Assembly: GCA_947649935.1 (NCBI GenBank)
Contig: CANSTR010000009.1
Span: forward strand, 1-59,638
Reading direction: 5' to 3'
Origin: an uncultured Clostridia bacterium
GTDB lineage: Bacteria > Bacillota > Clostridia > TANB77 > CAG-508
Length of the DNA: 59,638 nucleotides
The notes below the pieces were generated by a model. The model was not told the origin of the DNA. It made no database searches and saw only the letters and a list, made by a program, of their open reading frames with translations. Below are positions 50,407-59,299 of this stretch, piece after piece. Position 1 is the stretch's first letter. Each line of letters starts with the position of its first letter. The position numbers were made by a program, and so were the translations under genes.

Positions 50407-51771
50407 TTACTCTCTCCGTTTTGTCAAAATATCTTTCCTGCGATAAACCGCCAAAACCAACGCCAAACACATCATGTTTAAAATCAAATCTTGTTTGCCG
50501 TACGAAATAAACGGAATATTCACATTAGATTTGATGCCCAAATTCAAATTCATCAACAAATTAAAAACACTTTGCAAAATAAATAATCCAGCAATTCCAA
50601 CCACAATTAATTTACCTGGCACATCTTTGATTTTCCTAGCACTCATCATCAATTTTACACTAAAAAACACAATCGCAATTACCATACTAATCGCCACAAT
50701 CCAGCCATAATGCGCCAAAATCGAAATAAATGCAAAATTCGTTCCTTCATCAAATAAGCTGATTGCACCACTCATATTGTCTGCCTCGCCAAACAAATTG
50801 GCTGATTCCAAAATCATCTTTTGGTTGACGCCAAGCCATCCCCTTCCAGCTGGGTCCTGTTCTGGCGCAAAAGAACCAATCAATCGATTGCCTAACATAG
50901 GCATTGCAAAAAGGATAAATGCTAATCCAAGCACAACCGGGATTCCCCACAAAATCGCAAGATACAGTTTTCTATTATTTTTGCTTTCTAACAATTTTAC
51001 TGTTGCAATCACCAAATAAATCATACCTAAAATAAACATCAAAACCGTTGCAGGAACACATTCTAGCACCATTAACGAAATCGCACTTAAAACAATGATT
51101 TTCAAAACATCTAAATTCACGTTAATTTCTTTTTCCAAAAATGCAATTTTTAGATTTTTATTGGTATCGATTTTTTGCAAAAATCCAATAAAAGCTAGTA
51201 TATACAATGGAACAGCAAATGCTGGAGCAAAACCACCTCTCCCTAAAATAAAAATATATGCTTTTAATCCATTGACTTGGTAGCAAAACATTTTGGTATA
51301 AATCAAAAGAAATGTTGCGATAACATACAAAATTTTAGGCATGTTAAGCAATTTTCGATAATCGATAAAATAAATTGCTATGCTTAAAACCGCCCCTACT
51401 GCTAACGTAAATAGATATTGCGACATAGAAGCATAATACGGGAATGCTCCTGTATGGTCAATATAATTCCAGCAATTGACGGCTCTTGTAAATGTTACCA
51501 ACCCACCAAAAATCAGCATAATCACAGTAAGTGCCAACAATTTCCAATCCAATTTCGGACGATGAATTTGATTCAATTTTTTGCCAATTTCTTCCGCATT
51601 TCCCATTTGCTTGATTGCCTGTTGCTCTGCCTCTTCTTCTGATAAACCTTCTGAAACGAAATTTTCCATCGTTTCTTTCAAATGATTTTCCATTTCCTGC
51701 GCAATTTCACCTCGAATTGGCTTGTACTTAATTTGTTCACAAATGTGTTCTAAAAATTCTTTAATTTGCAA
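50407..51771 (-). CDS. SEDS-like protein with N-terminal permease-prefix domain
   Basis: About 454 residues. Residues 1-60 are a helical permease-prefix-type domain (IKEFLEHICEQIKYKPIR, EEEAEQQAIKQMGNAEEIGKKL) often found in proteins controlled by PadR. About ten membrane helices follow with SEDS features: the conserved Asp in FAPEQDPAGRGW and a closing NVNIPFISYGKQDLILN in place of PFVSYGGSS. It may polymerise cell-wall glycan or be a specialised relative. The start is uncertain: a TTG after GGGGGTG overlaps the padR end. It is cotranscribed with padR. Confidence 0.8.
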   Translation of the reverse strand: MQIKEFLEHICEQIKYKPIRGEIAQEMENHLKETMENFVSEGLSEEEAEQQAIKQMGNAEEIGKKLNQIHRPKLDWKLLALTVIMLIFGGLVTFTRAVNCWNYIDHTGAFPYYASMSQYLFTLAVGAVLSIAIYFIDYRKLLNMPKILYVIATFLLIYTKMFCYQVNGLKAYIFILGRGGFAPAFAVPLYILAFIGFLQKIDTNKNLKIAFLEKEINVNLDVLKIIVLSAISLMVLECVPATVLMFILGMIYLVIATVKLLESKNNRKLYLAILWGIPVVLGLAFILFAMPMLGNRLIGSFAPEQDPAGRGWLGVNQKMILESANLFGEADNMSGAISLFDEGTNFAFISILAHYGWIVAISMVIAIVFFSVKLMMSARKIKDVPGKLIVVGIAGLFILQSVFNLLMNLNLGIKSNVNIPFISYGKQDLILNMMCLALVLAVYRRKDILTKRRE

Positions 51772-52099
51772 ATGAAACACCCCCAATCACTTGATTTACG
51801 CTATTGCTAAAAATCTTCCATTCTTCTTTTTTCGCTTTCAAATGTTTTCTACCCTCTTTGGTAATGGTGTAATATTTCCTTTTTTTAGCAGTTGATTCGT
51901 CCCAATAGGAATCAATCCAGCCGTTTTCCTCCAAGGAATGCAAAATTGGATACAACGTTCCTTCTTTGAGTTCAAATACATTTTCTGACCTTTCTTTCAA
52001 AGTGTTAATCATCTCATAGCCATACATATTTTCCGTTTCGAGTAGCCTCAAAACCAGTAAACTCGTGCTCCCCTTTAATAATTCTTTGTTAATTTTCAT
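51761..52099 (-). CDS. PadR-family transcriptional regulator
   Basis: The 112-residue winged-helix protein has the PadR pattern: LLKGSTSLLVLRLLETENMYGYEMI, FELKEGTLYPILHSLEENGWI, and KKRKYYTITKEGRKHLKAKKEEW. It lacks the long C-terminal domain of larger PadR proteins. It starts after AAGGAGTAAAA. Its stop lies inside the start of the SEDS-like gene, so the regulator and target are translated together, and autoregulation is likely. Confidence 0.92.
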   Translation of the reverse strand: MKINKELLKGSTSLLVLRLLETENMYGYEMINTLKERSENVFELKEGTLYPILHSLEENGWIDSYWDESTAKKRKYYTITKEGRKHLKAKKEEWKIFSNSVNQVIGGVSFAN

Positions 52100-52226
52100 T
52101 TTTACTCCTTTCCATACCTAGATATTCTATGTATTTTTATACATTGTATATCTAGGTATAAAAAATGTCAAGCATTTTTGCAAAATTTTAACTATTTTAG
52201 CAAATTTAGAAATTATTTATTTTTTA

Positions 52227-52255
52227 TTGACAAACGTAATTAATTGTGATATAAA
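52227..52255 (+). promoter_or_regulatory. SigA-type promoter of the Rpn nuclease gene
   Basis: TTGACA (52227-52232) and TATAAA (52250-52255) are 17 bases apart with TGTGA before the -10 box. An 8-bp stem (TTGAATCG/CGATTCAA) follows in the leader. Confidence 0.75.
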
Positions 52256-52347
52256 TAAATTATCTTGAATCGATTCACGATTCAAAATGCAGGCAATTTC
52301 TGCCGAAAATTTCACAAAACAAAAATAAAACTGAAAGGAAGGATGAA

Positions 52348-53244
52348 ATGGAATTATTAAAACCAAAAAATGACGTGGTGTTTCATTGCCTGTTTCGTAA
52401 AGGAAATGAAGGCATCACGAAAGCATTGATATCGTCAATTATTGAGGAAGATATTGAAGAAATTGAATTAGACAATGACCGCTATTTGCTGCAAACATAC
52501 CCAGACCAGAAAATGGGAATTTTGGATTTAAAAGCAAAATTAGATGATGGCGTCATTTGTAATATTGAAATTCAGCTGGCGGACAAGGGTTACACGGAAA
52601 AGAGGTTGCTGGATTACTGGTCGAATTTGTACAGTGCGCAACTAAAAATCGGGCAAAAATATTATAAACTACAAAAAACAATCATGATATTAATTGCAGA
52701 CTATGATTTTGGCGAGTTAAAGGGAATTAACAAAGTACATACCAAATGGCAAATTCGAGAGGAGGAATATTTCGAAAAAGTCTTGACAGAAGACCTAGAA
52801 ATACATATAATAAGCTTACCAAAAGCAAGAAAGAAAAACGATAAATGTAATCAACTACTACAATGGCTAGCATTTTTGGATAATCCAAACAATGAGGGGG
52901 TAAAGGAAATGAAGAAAAAGAACCAGGATATAGCAGATGCATTGTGGAAATTAGAAGAAATTAGCGAAGACGAGAAGTTAAGAAAAATAGCAGAAGTAAG
53001 AGAAAGATGGGAAAGAGATGAAATTAGTGCGCAGGCTTATTGGAAAGAAAATGGATTGGCGGAAGGGCGAAAAGAAGGTTTAGAGATAGGAAAAAAAGAA
53101 GGTAAAAAGGAAGGTAGAAAGGAAGGAGAGAAAAAGGCTCAACTAGAAATTGCAAAAGAATTACTGAAAAATCATGTTGCCATAGAGATTATTGTAAAAT
53201 CAACTGGGCTTACCAAAGAGGAAGTTGAGAAGATTCAAATTTAA
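52348..53244 (+). CDS. Rpn-family recombination-promoting nuclease/putative transposase
   Basis: The 298-residue protein belongs to the PD-(D/E)XK Rpn group: LLKPKNDVVFHCLFRKGNEG at the start, LDLKAKLDDGVICNIEIQLADKG with the D...ExQ catalytic core, and the RLLDYWSNLYSAQLKIGQKY helix. After residue 235 comes a repeat region (EGRKEGLEIGKKEGKKEGRKEG) and a short C-terminal domain (IIVKSTGLTKEEVEKIQI). Such proteins are often called transposases but act as DNA endonucleases of uncertain role. AAGGAAGGATGAA precedes the ATG. There are no flanking terminal repeats, so it is not an obvious element. Confidence 0.9.
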   Translation: MELLKPKNDVVFHCLFRKGNEGITKALISSIIEEDIEEIELDNDRYLLQTYPDQKMGILDLKAKLDDGVICNIEIQLADKGYTEKRLLDYWSNLYSAQLKIGQKYYKLQKTIMILIADYDFGELKGINKVHTKWQIREEEYFEKVLTEDLEIHIISLPKARKKNDKCNQLLQWLAFLDNPNNEGVKEMKKKNQDIADALWKLEEISEDEKLRKIAEVRERWERDEISAQAYWKENGLAEGRKEGLEIGKKEGKKEGRKEGEKKAQLEIAKELLKNHVAIEIIVKSTGLTKEEVEKIQI

Positions 53245-53264
53245 TTTTAATACGTATTTTCTAG

Positions 53265-53296
53265 TAAAACCTAACAGACAAAAGCCTGTTAGGTTC
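53265..53296 (+). terminator. Terminator of the Rpn nuclease gene
   Basis: AACCTAACAG and CTGTTAGGTT form a perfect 10-bp stem followed by a T-rich stretch, between convergent genes. Confidence 0.8.
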
Positions 53297-53299
53297 AAT

Positions 53300-54466
53300 T
53301 TATTTTTCAATCAAATTATATTCATCTTCCTTCATCAATTCTTCGGATGCGAAATCATCCCATCTTTGTCCTCCAATGATTTCGCCTGTTGTGGCATCTA
53401 CATAATAAGTATAGGCTGAATTTGAAGTATTGCTATCTAGAACATCATATTCGATTACTGTGCACCAAACTTTTCTGACTCTTTCCTCTGTTTTGTAAAA
53501 AACCGCATCCTCTTTTAGGCGACCCGTGTTTTCACCTGTCTTTTCCCAATTTAATGTTCCATTTTCGTATTCCTCTTTGAAATTTTCTCTCAAATAGACA
53601 TTTTCGTTCATCTTCTTAATTCGAATTTCTGCTTTTACATTTTTAATATTTTTCGCCGTTTCTATTTCATTATCCTTTTCAGTAGCTATTTTAATTGCCT
53701 CTTCTTTCGTAATCTTTTGCTCATTATTTTCATAAACATGTCGCTTCAAATCCAAACTATACAACCCATTAATCGTCGGAATCCAGCCAATATGAATGGA
53801 TTCATCTTCATTTAATAAATCGCCATATTTTTTGCAAAAATCGGCATACCAAATATACGAACCTTCATCTGTTTCCATATTTCTCCTCAAAGTCACAAAT
53901 TCGTATTCGCCTGTGTCATCTTCTGGGCGATATTTTTCCAGCAATTCCTTCGCGGTTTGGCGCGCCTCCTGCCTTGTAATCCCAAAATCATACGGAATCT
54001 TATAATTCCAAGTTGGAATTTGCACCGATTTTATCCTGCCATTTTCTGCATCCAGTCGAATGGACGCTTTTTCAGAATGCATGACCCACACATTTTCAAC
54101 TTCAAAAAATTCTTTAATTAACTCCAAACCTTCGACATTTTCATCCGTCAATCCAATTTTTTTCAAGTATGCATTTGCAATTTCTTCTGCTTTTTCTTCC
54201 GAAATACATTTTTGCTTTTCCTCGTCGCTAAGTTCGTGCGTCAATGTATAACTTTGTGGCTCCTTCCAAATTTGTTCTACCACCACATCATAAACTTTGC
54301 TGCTAGCATACACCAATCCAGAACCAACACCAATTGTCAATACAAACGTCGCAACCATTTTCGAGAAATTTTTGCTTGGCATTTTTTTATCCTCCTCTTT
54401 AAAATTATACACAGCTATTTTCATGCGCGATTTTTCCATAATTTGTGCCATTTTTCCATCTTCCAT
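53300..54466 (-). CDS. Membrane protein paired with an ECF sigma factor (YcdB/PepSY-like)
   Basis: The 388-residue protein has a cytoplasmic start of about 34 residues, one membrane segment (MVATFVLTIGVGSGLVYASS), and an extracellular region with two PepSY/YcdB-like halves (SEEKAEEIANAYLKKIGL near residue 90 and TKEEAIKIATEKDNEIETA near 250), ending with YTYYVDATTGEIIGGQ. The sigma stop lies two bases before its start codon, so it is probably the anti-sigma or sensor partner. GGAGGATATCACTAAA precedes the ATG. Confidence 0.8.
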   Translation of the reverse strand: MEDGKMAQIMEKSRMKIAVYNFKEEDKKMPSKNFSKMVATFVLTIGVGSGLVYASSKVYDVVVEQIWKEPQSYTLTHELSDEEKQKCISEEKAEEIANAYLKKIGLTDENVEGLELIKEFFEVENVWVMHSEKASIRLDAENGRIKSVQIPTWNYKIPYDFGITRQEARQTAKELLEKYRPEDDTGEYEFVTLRRNMETDEGSYIWYADFCKKYGDLLNEDESIHIGWIPTINGLYSLDLKRHVYENNEQKITKEEAIKIATEKDNEIETAKNIKNVKAEIRIKKMNENVYLRENFKEEYENGTLNWEKTGENTGRLKEDAVFYKTEERVRKVWCTVIEYDVLDSNTSNSAYTYYVDATTGEIIGGQRWDDFASEELMKEDEYNLIEK

Positions 54467-54467
54467 T

Positions 54468-55010
54468 TTAGTGATATCCTCCTTTATTCAAAACTTTTTT
54501 CAACTTTCGCCTAATGCGAAATAATCTAGATTTCACCTTTTTTTCGGTTATATTTAATTCAACTGCAATTTCCTTCATACTTCTTGCATAATAATAATAC
54601 GCTACAAATATTTCTCTATCCTCTTCTTTTATGTTTTTCAATTCTGTTAAAATCACAGTTTCACGCTCTTTATTTTCAATTTCCATTTCAACATTTTCCA
54701 CATCCGCAAAATCGTCTTCAAAATCAACCAGATTGGTATTTGGCTTCAAATTTCTCCATTTTTTATACATAATATTTTTCGCAACTCCTGCTAAATACGC
54801 GCTCATGCTCTTTTCCCAATCTAGCTTATGCTGATTTTTCCATACCGCATAAAAAATATCTGAAATGATTTCTTCTACATCTTCATCGCTAAAAGTTCCT
54901 CTTTTGCGGTTCACAATGGTACATAAATACGGCGTAAAATCTAACATTACTTGTTCGATATTGAGTTTGTTGTCAATCATATACCTGCTAATTAAATGAT
55001 TTTGTTCCAC
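54468..55010 (-). CDS. ECF-type RNA polymerase sigma factor
   Basis: The 180-residue sigma factor has region 2 (LCTIVNRKRGTFSDEDVEEIISDIFYAVWKN, SMSAYLAGVAKNIMYKKWRN) and region 4 (DREIFVAYYYYARSMKEIAVELNITEKKVKSRLFRIRRKLKKVL). It begins at a GTG after AAGGAGTTTTAAAAA. It is cotranscribed with a membrane partner gene downstream. It differs clearly from the ECF at 49178, so the window has two independent ECF modules. Confidence 0.9.
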   Translation of the reverse strand: MEQNHLISRYMIDNKLNIEQVMLDFTPYLCTIVNRKRGTFSDEDVEEIISDIFYAVWKNQHKLDWEKSMSAYLAGVAKNIMYKKWRNLKPNTNLVDFEDDFADVENVEMEIENKERETVILTELKNIKEEDREIFVAYYYYARSMKEIAVELNITEKKVKSRLFRIRRKLKKVLNKGGYH

Positions 55011-55139
55011 TTTTTAAAACTCCTTATTTCATTTCAATTCTATATTACCATTTTTTAGCAAAAGGTTACTATTTTAGAAAGCTTTTTTGCAAAAAAATAG
55101 AAGAAATTTTGCTTTCTTCCATTTTTATCCTCTATCTTT

Positions 55140-55910
55140 TTAAATTCCCATAATATTGTAACCACTGTCAGCATAAATGATTTGCCCCGTAATGGCGCTT
55201 GCCATTGGACTTAGCAAGAATGCTACACTGTCTCCGACTTGCTCTTTTGTTACATTTCTTCTAAGTGGCGCTTTTTCTTCAACCACGTCCAAAATCGAGC
55301 CAAAATCTTTGATTCCTTTTGCTGACAATGTTTTAATTGGTCCTGCAGAAACAGCATTTACGCGAATTCCCATTGGTCCCAAATTATCTGCTAAATAACG
55401 CACACTGCATTCCAAAGCTGCTTTTGCAACCCCCATTACATTGTAATTTGGCAACACTTTTGTTGAACCATGATACGTTAGACTTACGAAACTTGCATCT
55501 TCTGCCAAGACATCTTTCTCTTTTGCAATTCTTGCCGTTGCTACAAATGTATAAGCGCTTACGTCCACAGCGTGTGAATAACCTTCTTTGCTGGTTTCTA
55601 CAAATGGATTGTGCAAATCTTCTGTAAAGGCATGCGCAATGCAATGCACAACGCCATCGATTTTTCCAAAATCCTTTTTCACTGTTTCAAATAATGTTTC
55701 TAGTTCGCCATCGCTTGATGCATCACATGCGTAGGCTTTTGTATCGCCAAATTCTGAAATTAATTCTTCAATTTTATCTCGATTTTCCTCTCCCATAAAT
55801 GTAAAAATCACTTTTGCACCTTGGTCATAAGCAGACTTTGCTGCTCCATATGCAATACTCCATTTGTTTCGAATTCCCATAATTAAAACTGTTTTGTCTT
55901 TTAAAATCAT
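55140..55910 (-). CDS. fabI: Enoyl-ACP reductase FabI
   Basis: The 256-residue short-chain reductase does the last step of each fatty acid elongation cycle. It has LIMGIRNKWSIAYGAAKSAY (nucleotide site, with the FabI-type IxxxxSIAxGIA pattern), the catalytic Tyr and Lys in YNVMGVAKAALE (Y-x6-K), LGPMGIRVNAVSAGPIKTL and a closing GQIIYADSGYNIMGI. AGGAGGATAAAAAA starts it. It lies beside accA, separated by a dispersed repeat. Confidence 0.94.
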   Translation of the reverse strand: MILKDKTVLIMGIRNKWSIAYGAAKSAYDQGAKVIFTFMGEENRDKIEELISEFGDTKAYACDASSDGELETLFETVKKDFGKIDGVVHCIAHAFTEDLHNPFVETSKEGYSHAVDVSAYTFVATARIAKEKDVLAEDASFVSLTYHGSTKVLPNYNVMGVAKAALECSVRYLADNLGPMGIRVNAVSAGPIKTLSAKGIKDFGSILDVVEEKAPLRRNVTKEQVGDSVAFLLSPMASAITGQIIYADSGYNIMGI

Positions 55911-55975
55911 TTTTTTATCCTCCTATTTTTTATTTTAAATTTTTGTTTGGTCAATTTCTAATTGCCTGTGGTTTT

Positions 55976-56046
55976 GTAGGGGCGATTATTAATCGTCCGC
56001 AAAAAATGCATTTTTTATATGGCGGACGACTGATAGTCGCCCCTAC
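55976..56046. repeat. Dispersed GC-rich inverted repeat, copy at fabI-accA
   Basis: GTAGGGGCGATTATTAATCG...CCGC and its near-complement (GCGG...CGCCCCTAC) form arms of about 25 bases around an AT loop. This is the most complete member of the family seen at 20213 and 31028. Confidence 0.8.
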
Positions 56047-56049
56047 GAT

Positions 56050-56865
56050 TTATGTGGCGTATTCTCCCATATTGCGAAATTTGTCATATCGTTCCTGTAC
56101 CAATTCTTCTTTGGATTTTTTTGCTAATTTTTTTGTGGCTGATAAAATCACTTTTTTTAGATTTTCTGCAACGCTTTCCAAATCTTTTTGTGCGCCGCCT
56201 TCTGGCTCATCAATGATTTTATCAATCACTTTCAATTTTTTCAAATCCTGTGCTGTCATTTTCATTTTTTCGGCTGCTTCTTTGACACGTTTGCTGTCTT
56301 TCCACAAAATACTTGAAAAACCTTCTGGCGAAAGCACAGAATATACAGCATTTTCCAGCATAATGATTTCGTCGCCCACACCGATAGCGAGTGCGCCACC
56401 ACTTGAGCCTTCGCCTATGACAATGCAAATAATCGGCGTTTTCAAATTTGCCATTTCCATCATGCTTTTCGCAATCGCCTCACCTTGCCCTCTTTGCTCC
56501 GCCTCAATTCCTGGATACGCGCCTTTTGTATCAATAAAAGTAATAATCGGGCGGTTAAATTTTTCTGCTTGTTTCATGAGCCTAATCGCTTTTCTGTAAC
56601 TTTCTGGATTTGGCATTCCAAAATTACGCTTAATATTTTCCTTCGTATTTCGACCTTTCTGTTCTGCAATAATTGTAAAATTCTGCTTGCCAATGCTCGC
56701 CAAACCACAAACCATTGCGCCATCGTCACTGTATAATCTGTCACCATGAAGTTCTAGGAAATCATCAAAAATAACATTTATGTAATCCAGCGCTGTTGGA
56801 CGTTTTGCATTTCTTGCCATGGTTACTCTGTCCCAAGCTGTCAGCTTTTTTTTATCCTCTGGCAT
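56050..56865 (-). CDS. accA: Acetyl-CoA carboxylase carboxyltransferase subunit alpha
   Basis: The 271-residue protein transfers the carboxyl group to acetyl-CoA, with AccD as partner (not in the window). It has the N-terminal AWDRVTMARNAKRPTALDYI, GLASIGKQNFTIIAEQKGRNTKEN, NFGMPNPESYRKAIRLMKQAEKF, PIITFIDTKGAYPGIEAEQRGQG and IVIGEGSSGGALAIGVGDEI. Length is near normal, without the longer N-terminal extension of some AccA. The ATG after AGGAGGTGAGAGAA starts inside the end of the HAD gene, so the two are translationally coupled. Confidence 0.95.
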   Translation of the reverse strand: MPEDKKKLTAWDRVTMARNAKRPTALDYINVIFDDFLELHGDRLYSDDGAMVCGLASIGKQNFTIIAEQKGRNTKENIKRNFGMPNPESYRKAIRLMKQAEKFNRPIITFIDTKGAYPGIEAEQRGQGEAIAKSMMEMANLKTPIICIVIGEGSSGGALAIGVGDEIIMLENAVYSVLSPEGFSSILWKDSKRVKEAAEKMKMTAQDLKKLKVIDKIIDEPEGGAQKDLESVAENLKKVILSATKKLAKKSKEELVQERYDKFRNMGEYAT

Positions 56866-57508
56866 TTCTCTCACCTCCTTTATTTACGATTTTTAACAAA
56901 TCTTCTATTTTATCGATTCGATAATCATATGCCACAACATCTCCAAATCCATAAGATGCAAATGCAAAAGGAATCTTGGCAAAGTTTGCTGCCTCTAAAT
57001 CTTTCTGCGTATCTCCCACATAAATTGGCGATTTTAACTGATTTCTTTGCATGACCAATTGGATATTTTCGCCTTTGCTTAAGCCAGTTCTTCCGTGATT
57101 TTCGTAATCACAAAAATATTTCTCCAACTGATGATTCTGCAAAAATGCCTCAATATATCCTTCGATACAATTACTGACAATGCACAATTTAAAGTTTTTG
57201 GCTAATTCCTGAATCGTATTTTGCACACCTGGATACAAGGTTCCGCCATTTTTCAATAAATTCTCTACATTTTTTTCAAATGCTTCTTTGGCATATTTTT
57301 CGGCTTTTTCTCTTTCCAAATAACCATAATACTTTTCTACAATTTCTTCAAAAGGTAGCCCCATGGCACCTTGTACAGTTTCTGGCGCGATGTCATATTG
57401 AATATCAGGATATTTATTTTTTTGCTCCGCCAAAGTTTGTACGCAACAATCAACTGTACTCGCCAGTGTTCCGTCTAAATCAAAAAGGATGCTATCAATT
57501 TTTTTCAT
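56852..57508 (-). CDS. HAD-family phosphatase (phosphoglycolate phosphatase-like)
   Basis: The 218-residue protein has HAD motif I (ILFDLDGTLAST), a helical cap, motif II (LCIVSNC), motif III Lys (GLSKGENIQLVM) and motif IV (YVGDTQKDLEAA). It dephosphorylates a small phosphate compound; the exact substrate is not evident. The ATG eight bases downstream of AGGTG is taken as start. It overlaps accA by 14 bases. A degenerate copy of its 5' end lies at 59411-59478. Confidence 0.88.
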   Translation of the reverse strand: MKKIDSILFDLDGTLASTVDCCVQTLAEQKNKYPDIQYDIAPETVQGAMGLPFEEIVEKYYGYLEREKAEKYAKEAFEKNVENLLKNGGTLYPGVQNTIQELAKNFKLCIVSNCIEGYIEAFLQNHQLEKYFCDYENHGRTGLSKGENIQLVMQRNQLKSPIYVGDTQKDLEAANFAKIPFAFASYGFGDVVAYDYRIDKIEDLLKIVNKGGERNARG

Positions 57509-57565
57509 ATTCACCTCACTTTTTATTAAAAATATGTTATAATAAAGGATTTCCCCTTTAACTTC

Positions 57566-58627
57566 CTAATCATCTGATAATACCTTTATTAATCTCATAT
57601 TTTTATAGATTTTTTCCCTACCTACTTTTTCTGATTCCAAAAGTCCTATTTTTTCTAATTGGTTTAAATAGGATGTTGCTGTAATTCTTGTCACACTACA
57701 TGCTTTTTCAATATAAGAAATTTTAGTATATACCTCATAAAACAAACTTTCCAACAATTCTTTTGAATATATTTTAGGCAACTTAAGTCTAAATTCATCT
57801 TTATACTTCTTCATTTCATTTTGCATTCTCTCAATTAGCTCAATTGTTTCTTTAGAAGTAATCTCCACTCCTTTCAGAATATACAAAATCCAATCTTCAA
57901 AACAATCATTCTTCCTAACTTTATTAAATAATGTATAATATTCTTGTCTTGTTTGATTGATATATTTGCTTAAATACAAAATAGGACTATCAATCAATTT
58001 ATTTAATACAAGATAAAGAATATTAAGGATTCTCCCTGTTCTTCCATTTGCATCATAAAAAGGATGAATACTTTCAAATTGATAATGGATTAAACATACC
58101 TTAATTAAAGGATCTATAGCATCTTCCGAGTCATTGATAAAATCTTCTAAATTTTTCAAATACTTTCTTATTTCTTCTTCAGTTTGAGGTGGCGTATATA
58201 TTGTTTCTCCAGTAAGCGAATTTTTTAATTCTGTTCCTGGTAATTTTCTAATTCCTGCATTATTATGTTCAATCGTTCTCTGTATTTTAATAATTGTATT
58301 CGTATTGATATAGCCCTCTTTTTTGATTTGTTCATATCCCGTCCATATGGCATTTCTATAATCCACAACTTCTTTTGCATTTTCCTCTTTATATCCACTT
58401 TCTGTCAGCACTTTGTAAATATCATCATGAGTAGTAACAATGTTTTCAATTGCACTACTATCTTTTGCTTCTTTTATGGTTACAGCATTAATCAAAATAT
58501 GCATATTCGGTATTGTATTAGAATATCCTTTCAATTCCGCCAAAACTCTCGAAGACACAGTTAGTTGCTCTAAAACTTTTTTTGTTTTTAATTCAATATT
58601 TTTATATGGCAACATTTCTAATTCCAT
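57566..58627 (-). CDS. Fic-domain adenylyltransferase with inhibitory helix
   Basis: The 353-residue protein is a class II Fic protein: the N-terminal inhibitory motif KDSSAIENI ([S/T]xxxE[G/N]), the Fic core HPFYDANGRTGRILN, and a C-terminal winged helix (ITATSYLNQLEKIGLLESEKVG). Fic enzymes add AMP or another nucleotide group to a protein hydroxyl, and the inhibitory Glu keeps the enzyme off. AAGGAGGTGACAAATT precedes the ATG. Its promoter region is repeated upstream of the next gene, so they may be co-controlled. Confidence 0.92.
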   Translation of the reverse strand: MELEMLPYKNIELKTKKVLEQLTVSSRVLAELKGYSNTIPNMHILINAVTIKEAKDSSAIENIVTTHDDIYKVLTESGYKEENAKEVVDYRNAIWTGYEQIKKEGYINTNTIIKIQRTIEHNNAGIRKLPGTELKNSLTGETIYTPPQTEEEIRKYLKNLEDFINDSEDAIDPLIKVCLIHYQFESIHPFYDANGRTGRILNILYLVLNKLIDSPILYLSKYINQTRQEYYTLFNKVRKNDCFEDWILYILKGVEITSKETIELIERMQNEMKKYKDEFRLKLPKIYSKELLESLFYEVYTKISYIEKACSVTRITATSYLNQLEKIGLLESEKVGREKIYKNMRLIKVLSDD

Positions 58628-58884
58628 AATTTGTCACCTCCTTTTATCCGATATATATAAATTATCACATTTTTTATACATTTTCAACAAACATGTATAA
58701 AAAATTGATTTTTTTATACATATCTGGTAATATAAGCTTCTTTTTTCATGCCAATTTTCTTTAAATCACGATGATGACACTAAACACTCCTACCAATATA
58801 TAGATTCCATATTTTTGATTTTTTCGTACTTTTGCAAAAATGTGATATAAATAGAGGTTATACTTTAAAATTGTAATTTATTAC

Positions 58885-59295
58885 TTAAATGTATTTTTTA
58901 AAAAATTCTTTTGCAATAGATAGTTTTGTCCTCAACTCATTTTCCCTATTCTTCAATACTTTAACATCATCATCCATATTCCAATTAATCCACTCATTTA
59001 AGTATGTTTCTATACCATTGATAATCTCTTTCCTCAATAAATTAAAATCCATATCTATTTTTTTATATTCAACATCATCACCATTTCTTACAATAATATA
59101 TACCTCATTATAATAAGCACATATGATATCTTCGATTCCTTCTTCATCAATAAAAATAGAAATAGGTAAATTACTTTTTAGACTAGGAATAAGAGAATCC
59201 AAAAAGTCCATTGGAATATCTGTTAAATAAGAACCATTTATTGTATAGCCTCCAATATTAATATCTACCCATCCTACCTCAGGTTTACTAAACAT
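58885..59295 (-). CDS. Unknown acidic protein beside the Fic gene
   Basis: The 136-residue product is acidic, with a beta-rich first half (VGWVDINIGGYTINGSYLTD, LPISIFIDEEGIEDIICAYYN) and a helical second half (NLLRKEIINGIETYLNEW). The layout resembles immunity or antidote-like proteins, but no family is recognised. AAGGAGAGCATAAAT precedes the ATG. Its upstream DNA is nearly the same as that of the Fic gene for about 40 bases (58664 and 59331 areas). Confidence 0.6.
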   Translation of the reverse strand: MFSKPEVGWVDINIGGYTINGSYLTDIPMDFLDSLIPSLKSNLPISIFIDEEGIEDIICAYYNEVYIIVRNGDDVEYKKIDMDFNLLRKEIINGIETYLNEWINWNMDDDVKVLKNRENELRTKLSIAKEFFKKYI

Positions 59296-59299
59296 ATTT

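Noticed and set aside
52348..53244. Rpn gene considered as an insertion sequence
   Set aside because: No terminal inverted repeats or target duplications are seen around it, and the family is widespread as resident genes.
20213..56046. Dispersed repeats considered as a CRISPR array
   Set aside because: They are palindromic, far apart and irregular, with no spacer-repeat rhythm and no cas genes.
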